Assembly: GCA_040902425.1 (NCBI GenBank)
Contig: JBBDXI010000011.1
Coordinates: 1-49,847 of the forward strand
Origin: JBBDXI01 sp040902425
GTDB taxonomy: Bacteria; Planctomycetota; Phycisphaerae; Phycisphaerales; UBA1924
Length of the DNA stretch: 49,847 bases
Direction: 5' to 3'
Shown here: positions 39,856 through 49,847 of the stretch, piece after piece
Position numbering within the stretch: position 1 is the stretch's first letter
Layout of the letters: each line of letters opens with the position of its first letter
Notes under the pieces: model-generated
The model's input: only the letters and a program-made list of their open reading frames with translations
What the model was told of the DNA's origin: nothing
Databases searched by the model: none
Translations under genes and position numbers: made by a program

Positions 39856-42822
39856 CTACGGGCACCCCGCGGCGTACTTCGTCAGATAGCAGCCGAAGTC
39901 GGCGACGTTGAGGATCGGCGGCTGCGTGCTCTGGTCGCAGTTGGCGTACGGGTCGCCCGCCGCGTAGCGGGTGAGGAAGCAGCCGAAATCGGCGACGTTG
40001 AGGACCGGGGCCTGGGTGCTGCCGTCGCAGTTGGCGTAGCAGGCGCCGTCGCACTCATCGGGGATGCCGTTCTGGTCGGCGTCGAAGCTGTAGCCCAGGG
40101 CGATGTCGCAGGAGTCGGGCCGGAGGTTGCGGTTGCAGTCGGTGGTGTCGCCGGGCATGAAGTCGAAGCCGGCGGGCTGGGTGAGGCCGGAGTCCAGGGC
40201 CTGCGTGTGGGCCCGCATGAAGTTGCCGAGGCGCGGCTCGAAGATGAAGATGCGGGCGCGGGTAACGTGCGTATCGGTGAAGTCGTTGTGGCGGGAGACG
40301 TAGACGAAGCCGTCGGGGCCCATCCGGATGCCCCAGGGGCCATCGACCGGGAGGCCGGTGACCAACAGGGAGCGGATGAAGGCGCCGGTGGCGGCGTCGT
40401 ACTCCAGCACCTGGTCGGTGCCGAAACTGGTGACCAGGAGCCGCCCCTGGGCGTTGATCGCCATGCCGCGGGGCGACGAGAGGCCGCCGTTGCCGGCGAC
40501 ATCCACCAGGATGCGGATGAAGACGCCACCCGCGGTGTATTCCCGGACACGGTTGTCATCGCCGGCGACCAGGAGGGTGCCCGCCGGCGAGCGGATGATC
40601 GCGGTGGGGCTGGCGAGGCCGCCGGAGCCGGCGGGCACGGCCGCGCCCTGGAAGAGCCCGTTGGCGGCGCTGTAGCGCACGACGCTGTGGGTGTTGCGGG
40701 AGCAGACCAGCAGCTCGCCGGCGGGGGTGACAATCAGGCCGGTGGGGTAGGAGAGGCCGCCGCTGCCGGTGGCGACGAGCGTGCGCACGAACTGGCCGAG
40801 GCGGTCGAACTCGACGACCGAGTTGGTGCCGGCGCTCGAGACCAGGATGCGGCGGTCGGGCGTGATGATGAGGTCCTGCGGGTCGGTCAGGAACCCCGCC
40901 TGCCCGGCGCGGATGAGGACGCCGACCACCGAGTGGTACTGGCGGATGACCCCCTCGCCCCGGGCGATGGTCCAGATATCGAAGGCCCCCTGGAGTTCCT
41001 CGAGGTCCGGGATCGTGTCGCCGTCGCAGTCCTGCGTGGCATCCAGGATCACATCCCGGTCCTTGTCGAGGGTCATGTTGGCCGAGATCTCGTTGTAGTC
41101 GGAGATGCCGTTGCTGTTCCGGTCCGCGTCGCACTCGTCCGGCTTGTTGTCCCCGTGCAGGTCCTGGCTGGTCCCCAGGGTGATGTCGCGGTCGTCCGGG
41201 ATGCCGTTGCCGTTGCAGTCCGGCTCGCACTCGTCGGGGATGCCGTTGGCGTTCAGGTCGAGGCTGGTGCCGAGGGCGATGTCGATCGAGTCTAGGACCA
41301 GGTTGCCGTTGCAGTCCTCGCACTCGTCGGGGATGCCATTGGCGTTCAGGTCGAGGCTGGTGCTGGTGGAGATGTCGATGGCATCGGAGACGCCGTTCTG
41401 GTTGCAGTCGAAGACGACGCACGCCCGGCCGGCGAGATAGGTGCGCATGGGGGCCTGGGTGCCCTTGTGGAAGCGCATGTCGACCACGGCCAGGCCGCCG
41501 GAGACGACCTGGTTGCAGTAGCTCATGATCGTGCCCCGGCGCGGGGTGGCGGTGACGAGGTTGCAGTTGTCGATGCCGTAGACGTCGGTGTGCTGGGACC
41601 CGAAGTTGTGCCCGAACTCGTGGGCCGCGACCATGGGGTCGTAGGTGTAGACGCCGGAGGTCTCGGCATCGGCGAAGAACCCCAGGGCGTTGCCGCAGAA
41701 GGAGTAGGCGCTGGTGTTGCAGACCGAGTTGAGGTAGGCCACGCCCCCGGGCAGGTCTCCCCGGCCGCTGTAGAGAGTCGCGCAGTCGCGCTGGACGGCC
41801 TGCATGTTGGCGTTCCAGTAGCTGCGGAAGGCGACGAGCTCGGTGTTGAAGGGCTCGTTCGGCTGGGGCCAGATGCGCATGTAGGTGATGTCGAGACGGA
41901 CCTTGATTTCTCGGATGAAGACGTCGCTGGTGGCGCCGTACATCTGGATCAGGTAGGCGGTGGTGGCCGCGGGGTCGCCGAAGAGCTGGAAGAACTCGTG
42001 GTCGGTCTCGACGGCGATCTGAACCTGGCGGAGGCCGCGGATGGGGTCGTTGGGCCCGTCGGGGCTGTCGCCCCCGCCAGCGCCCGGTTCGTCCGTGTCG
42101 TGGGCGGTGCACCACGGGACGGGGTTGCGGCCGCGCCCGGCGACATCGCGGAACACGGCGAGCTCGCCGGAGGGGAGGTGGCGGCCGGCGCCGAGGCGGG
42201 AGGAGACGCCGTAGCGCCCGTTCCCGGGGCCGAGGTCGATGATGCCGTTGCTGACCCAGGGGGAGAGGCCGAGGTAGACGGTGGAGTGGGGGTGGTTGCG
42301 GACCCGCCCGCGGAGGAGGATCACCGAGTCCGGGTCGAAGGCGAAGGCGGTGTCGCCGGCGGCGCCGGATGGGGCCGCAGGGCCATCGCCAGCGGACTGG
42401 CCCGCGCCGGGCGCGGCCGGACCGGGATCGCGGGCGCTGGCGGCACGGGGAGCGGCGGGGGAAGGGGGGGCAGCGCCGCCGAGGACGAACCTGGCATCGG
42501 GGGAGGTGACCCAGAAGCGCTCGACCTCCAGGTCCACGGTCTCGGTGGGCGTGAGCGGGAAGCCGGGGATGAGGGCGGCGCCGGACTGGCCGATCTCGGC
42601 GCGGAGGCGGTCGAGCTCGACGCGGATGAAGAAGAGCCCGTCGCGCGGGCCCGCGGCCTGGAAGAGTGGCTCCAGCGTGAGTTCCGGCGGACGCTGGGCC
42701 GGGGCCCCGGCGGGGTTAAAGGCGGGGGGCCTGGGGCTTCGCTGGGGGGCGGCGGCATCCTGGGCGGAAAGGGGCGCGGTGATGGCGACCAGAGCGAGCG
42801 CCGCGAGAATACGGCTCAGCAT
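39856..42822 (-). CDS. Secreted metzincin metalloprotease with Ca-binding repeats, NHL-like propeller and GC-type dockerin tail
   Basis: A 988-residue protein. The start is ATG 42822 with GGAG 9 bases upstream and a signal peptide (MLSRILAALALVAITAPLSA). After a prodomain-like region comes a zinc protease domain with HEFGHNFGSQH (His401, Glu402, His405, His411), the HExxHxxxxxH signature of reprolysin-like metzincins. Residues about 470-600 hold thrombospondin-type-3-like Ca repeats (DCNQNGVSDAIDI, LNANGIPDECE repeated). Residues about 640-900 have NHL-like repeats (GLSYPTGLIVTPAGELLV, GLSSPRGMAINAQGRLLV), a probable propeller. One more Ca repeat (DADQNGIPDECD) precedes the dockerin tail at 928-988. 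The likely role is extracellular proteolysis, with the propeller and tail guiding binding. The Met-turn is probably the GTIMSYC motif near residue 430. Confidence 0.93.
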   Translation of the reverse strand: MLSRILAALALVAITAPLSAQDAAAPQRSPRPPAFNPAGAPAQRPPELTLEPLFQAAGPRDGLFFIRVELDRLRAEIGQSGAALIPGFPLTPTETVDLEVERFWVTSPDARFVLGGAAPPSPAAPRAASARDPGPAAPGAGQSAGDGPAAPSGAAGDTAFAFDPDSVILLRGRVRNHPHSTVYLGLSPWVSNGIIDLGPGNGRYGVSSRLGAGRHLPSGELAVFRDVAGRGRNPVPWCTAHDTDEPGAGGGDSPDGPNDPIRGLRQVQIAVETDHEFFQLFGDPAATTAYLIQMYGATSDVFIREIKVRLDITYMRIWPQPNEPFNTELVAFRSYWNANMQAVQRDCATLYSGRGDLPGGVAYLNSVCNTSAYSFCGNALGFFADAETSGVYTYDPMVAAHEFGHNFGSQHTDVYGIDNCNLVTATPRRGTIMSYCNQVVSGGLAVVDMRFHKGTQAPMRTYLAGRACVVFDCNQNGVSDAIDISTSTSLDLNANGIPDECEDCNGNLVLDSIDIALGTSLDLNANGIPDECEPDCNGNGIPDDRDITLGTSQDLHGDNKPDECDADRNSNGISDYNEISANMTLDKDRDVILDATQDCDGDTIPDLEELQGAFDIWTIARGEGVIRQYHSVVGVLIRAGQAGFLTDPQDLIITPDRRILVSSAGTNSVVEFDRLGQFVRTLVATGSGGLSYPTGLIVTPAGELLVCSRNTHSVVRYSAANGLFQGAAVPAGSGGLASPTAIIRSPAGTLLVAGDDNRVREYTAGGVFIRILVDVAGNGGLSSPRGMAINAQGRLLVTSFGTDQVLEYDAATGAFIRSLLVTGLPVDGPWGIRMGPDGFVYVSRHNDFTDTHVTRARIFIFEPRLGNFMRAHTQALDSGLTQPAGFDFMPGDTTDCNRNLRPDSCDIALGYSFDADQNGIPDECDGACYANCDGSTQAPVLNVADFGCFLTRYAAGDPYANCDQSTQPPILNVADFGCYLTKYAAGCP

Positions 42823-42932
42823 GGGATGGACTCCGCTGGGGGGGGCGATACGCCCCGCGGACAGCGTACCACACGGCCGGCCGAAAGCCACAGAGTTCCA
42901 AGGGAACGGGCTCTGACCGGGGGGCCGGCCGC

Positions 42933-43346
42933 TCACTTCCGCCACAGCGTCCGCTTGACGAGGGGGCTGAGGACGACCTCGCCCCGGGAGACGCGCTCGA
43001 GGTTGTTGAGCAGTTCGCCGACCTCGTCGTCCTTGTGGAGGTAGCCGAAGGCCCCCGCGTCGATGGCGGCCTCGGCGTAGTCCTCGCGGACGTGGCCGCT
43101 GAACATGACGACGCGGGACTTGGGGCACTCCGCGGCGAGGAGCTTCACCAGGTCGAAGGTCTCGACGCCGGGCATGTCCACATCCATGAGGACGACGCCG
43201 GGGGCCTTGGCGCGGACGGTCTCGACGAGGTTGGCGGGGTCCTCGATCCAGCCGGCCCACTCGAAGCGGGCGTCCCGCGCCAGCAGGCGGGGCATCGCCT
43301 CCGCGAGCATCTCGTTGTCGTCCACCAGCAGCACGGAGATCGGCAT
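42933..43346 (-). CDS. Stand-alone response regulator receiver protein
   Basis: A 137-residue receiver domain with no output domain: LLVDDNE (acidic pocket), phospho-Asp in VVLMDVDMPG, Ser in VMFSGHV and Lys in GYLHKDD. It ends LSPLVKRTLWRK, where a NarL-type protein would continue into a helix-turn-helix that is missing here. The start at 43346 was preferred over ATG 43355 because GGAG lies 10 bases before the former and only 1 before the latter. It follows the receiver-PAS-GAF kinase gene after 48 bases, so it is probably a shuttle or a regulator of that relay. Confidence 0.9.
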   Translation of the reverse strand: MPISVLLVDDNEMLAEAMPRLLARDARFEWAGWIEDPANLVETVRAKAPGVVLMDVDMPGVETFDLVKLLAAECPKSRVVMFSGHVREDYAEAAIDAGAFGYLHKDDEVGELLNNLERVSRGEVVLSPLVKRTLWRK

Positions 43347-43394
43347 GGAACGCATACTCCGGGCGGGGGACGACAGGGGGCGGTGGGGCGCGGC

Positions 43395-46086
43395 TCAGGC
43401 CATCGAGGCGGCGGGGGCGGGGTGCGGCGGCGGCGGGGGGCCCTCCTCGGGTTTCTCCAGCGCGGCCATGAGGGAGCGGCGGAGGGCCGAGGTGGTGGGG
43501 CGGCGCCCAAGGTAGCAGACGCGGGGCGCTGCGCCGGCGTCGGCGTCGGGGGGCGGGGGCTGGCCGTGGCTCTCGGCGAGGGCGACCACCCGGCGGGCGG
43601 GGTCCTGGGCGAGGAAGGCGGCGATCCGCTCCGGCCGCGCGGCAGCGCCGCCGACCACCCAGAGCTCGGCATCCGGGACGCCGTCGCCCTCCCACGCGGC
43701 AGCGCGGGCGGAGGCGGCCTCGATCATGGCGCCCAGGAAGCCGACGGTGCGGCGGTCGTCGACGGTGATGGCGGCGCGGAGGGGGGCGGGGGTGCGGGCG
43801 GAGGGGGCGGCGGCGGGGACGCCGACGGCGACGGGGAAGCGGAGGGTGAACTCGGTCCCCTGGCCGGGGTTGGTGCGGAGGTGGATGCTGCCGCCGACGG
43901 CCTCGACCCAGCCGCGGACAAGGGCGAGGCCCATGCCGGTGGAGACCGAGCGGACCTTGGTGCTGAAGTAGGGCTCGAAGCAGCGGGCGGCGACCGTGGG
44001 GGCCATGCCGGGCCCGTCGTCGGCGATGCGGAGGATGACCGCGGGGGGCCGGGGTGCGGGGCGCTGCGCCTCCTCGCCGTCGTCCTCCGGCCGGGCGAGC
44101 GAGGCGTCGATCGTGACGGTGCCGCGCTGGCCGCCCGCCCCGGCGAGGGCCTCGGCGGAGTTCTGGACCAGGTTGAAGACGGCCTGGGTGAGCCGGGAGG
44201 CGGTAACGGCGACCGGGGGGAGGCCCGCCGGGCAGGACCCCTCCAGCCGCACGCCCCTGGGGAGCGCTGCCCGGAAGACGCCGGCCACATCCCGCCACCA
44301 GGCGGCCAGGTCGGTGTGGCCCTCGCGCTCCGCGGCGCGCTCGGGGTCGACCGCGAGCAGGCGCAGGCCGGAGGCGAGGCGCTGGAGGTACCCCGCGGCC
44401 TCGCCGATGGCGGCGACGTCGGCGGCGGCGGCGACGGAGAGCCGGGACTCGGCGAGGCTGTGGAGGCGGGCGCGGATGGGGAGGATGAGGTTGGAGAGGT
44501 CGTGGCCGAGGCCGGCGGCCAGGGTGCCGACGGTGGCGAGCCGCTCGGCCTGGCGGAGGCGCTCGTGGGAGCGCTCCAGGGCGCGGGTGCGCTCGCGGAC
44601 CAGCTCCTCCAGCCGCTCGCGGTGGGCCCGCAGTTCGGCCTCGGCCCGGGTGCGGCGGACGAAGGCGCCGATCTCGCGCCCGACAGCGCCCATCATGGCC
44701 AGGAGCATGTCGTCCGGGCCGGCGGGCTCGGCGGAGTAGAGGCAGACCACCCCCTCGCAGACGCCGTGGTCGAGGATGGGGAAGGCCCAGACGCTGCGGG
44801 CGCCGACGGGGTGGTCGCCGGCGCCGGCCAGGTCCGTCAGCCAGGCGGGCTCGCCGCCGGCGAAGGCCCGCGCGGGGAGCGCCGCGGCCGCGTCGCGCGC
44901 CACCCNNNNNNNNNNCTGACCTCGCGGGCGATGGCTGCATGCACTCTCGCCGCGTCGCGCGCCTCGCCCCGGGCCCACGACTCGCGGGCGGCGGCCTCGG
45001 GGTAGGCGGCGGCGCGGGAGAGCGGGCCGCCGTTCTCGCCGGGGACCCAGAGCTCGGCGGTGCGGGCCTCGAGGGTCTCGCAGAGGCGGGCGAGGATCCG
45101 GGGGGCGGCGTCGGGCAGGCCGGGGGCGCCGGCGAGGATGCGGGTGACGGCGTGCTCGGCCGCGAGGCGGCGCTGCCAGCGGAGCCGGACGGTGAGGTCG
45201 CGGAAGACGACGACCTCGCCGGTGACCTCGCCCTCCTCGCTGCGGACGGGGGTGCGCATGACCTCGACGGGGAAAGTGGTGCCGTTCTTGCGGCGCAGGG
45301 CGCTGACGCGAGCGGCTCCGAGACCGGCGGTGGCGGCGTCGTCGGGGGCGGCGGCGCTCTCGCCGCCGACCACGGCGAGCAGGTCGTCGACGGGGACTCC
45401 GATGAGCTCCTCGGCGCGGTAGCCGAGCTGGGCGGCGGCGGCGGGGTTGGCGAAGGTGGCCCGGCCGCGGGCGTCGAGGCCGACGATCCCCTCGCCGACG
45501 GAGTCGAGGAGGAGGCGGATGCGCTGCTCGCTCTCGCGGAGGGCCTGGTTGGCGAGGGAGAGGTCGATGGTGCGCTCGCGGACGCGCCCCTCCAGGGCGT
45601 CGTTGGCGGCGCGGAGGGCCTCCTGGGCGCGCTGCCGCTCGGCGACCTCGTCCTGGAGGCGCGCGTTGGCGGCGCCCAGGGCGCGGGTCTTGCGGAAGAG
45701 GTCCACGAAGACGGCGATCTTGCTGCGGAGGATGTCGGGGTTGAAGGGCTTGCTGAGGTAGTCCACGGCGCCGGCGCCGGAGCCGCGGAGAATGTCCTTC
45801 TCGTCCAGCAGGTGGGCGGTGAGGAAGAGGATGGGGATGTGGCGGGTGCGCTTGCGTTTCTTGATGAGGGCGGCGAGCTCCAGCCCGCTGACGCCGGGCA
45901 TGCGGATGTCCAGGACGATGGCGGCGACGTCGCGCTGGAGGAGCGCGAGCATGGCCTGCTCGGCGGACTGGGCCCGGATGAGCTCGTGGTCGGGGGACTC
46001 CAGCACCGCCTCGAGCGCGTCGAGGTTCAGGGGCTGGTCGTCCACCAGGAGGATGGGGGCCTTGTCTTCCAGGACGGTCTCCGGGG

Positions 46087-46090
<4 letters not shown>
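43395..46090 (-). CDS. Hybrid sensor histidine kinase: receiver, PAS, GAF, kinase, degenerate receiver (contains assembly gap)
   Basis: Two open stretches on either side of the N run belong to one gene. N-terminal receiver: ILLVDDQPLNL, VLDIRMPG (phospho-Asp), FLTAH and DYLSKPF. A coiled coil, PAS (LLLDSVGEGIVGLDARGRATFAN) and GAF domain (ARLCETLEARTAELWV) follow; the gap lies within GAF, which resumes at FAGGEPAWLTDLAGAGDH. The kinase has the H box LGHDLSNL, N box FNLVQNSAEA, G1 DDGPGMA, FEPYFSTK and G2 GMGLALVRGWV. The last about 110 residues look like a receiver without the phospho-Asp (ELWVVGGAAARPER). The likely start is TTG 46090, overlapping the stop of the upstream kinase (TTGA); no ATG or GTG fits. 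The frames on the two sides do not match across 10 N, so the gap length is not real. Confidence 0.85.
44906..44915. other. Assembly gap (10 N)
   Basis: Ten undetermined bases inside the GAF domain of the hybrid kinase gene. The reading frames before and after are not in register across 10 bases. Confidence 0.99.

Positions 46091-49847
<3,757 letters not shown>

Noticed and set aside
42823..44940. Upstream extension of the protease frame on the minus strand through the kinase region
   Set aside because: Pro/Arg-rich shadow of the response regulator and kinase. The signal peptide at 42822 marks the real start.

Overview
The window looks like a piece of a high-GC Gram-negative planctomycete, most likely class Phycisphaerae. 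The evidence is: ten secreted proteins sharing a C-terminal 'GC-type dockerin' tail of about 61 residues; an ECF sigma factor translationally coupled to a transmembrane Ser/Thr kinase with TPR repeats; a second planctomycete-style ECF sigma factor; a CxxCGY zinc-ribbon membrane protein; and a Kdo transferase (waaA), which implies LPS-type lipid. A 10-N run at 44906-44915 and a one-base frameshift in a helicase gene show that this is draft sequence.

Layout. 1-16 kb: a plus-strand run of secreted dockerin-tailed proteins (two large beta-repeat adhesin-like proteins, a laccase-like multicopper oxidase fused to a DNRLRE domain, a small unknown, a lectin-like protein and a beta-propeller-like protein), with the ECF/kinase pair inserted after the first gene. 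15.9-20.5 kb: an ECF sigma factor diverging from mmsA, then a VOC protein, a Uma2 nuclease and a convergent M20 peptidase. 20.5-24.7 kb, minus strand: an ABC-2 permease with two related halves, a lipoprotein solute-binding protein, a P-domain dockerin protein, and a structured RNA candidate ending in a strong terminator. 25.1-30.6 kb: two related large secreted proteins with Cys-rich repeats and dockerin tails. 30.7-37.9 kb, minus strand: zinc-ribbon membrane protein, SNF2 helicase, tRNA-Lys, waaA, and a class V aminotransferase (CefD-like). 37.9-39.9 kb, plus strand: YeiH-type transporter and a sulfotransferase. 39.9-42.8 kb, minus strand: a metzincin protease with Ca-binding repeats, an NHL-like propeller and a dockerin tail. 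42.9-49.8 kb, minus strand: a phosphorelay cluster of a HAMP-array hybrid kinase, a receiver-PAS-GAF kinase and a lone receiver.

The main theme is an exported protein set (oxidase, protease, lectin-like and adhesin-like modules) that carries one common C-terminal tag. The tag resembles tandem dockerin repeats, but the first Ca-ligand Asp is replaced and Cys pairs are added. No cohesin-like partner is visible here, so how the tag is recognised remains open. A second theme is dispersed short repeats, two of which lie in frame inside housekeeping-type genes (waaA and yeiH). Functions are assigned from motifs read by eye; no database search was run.
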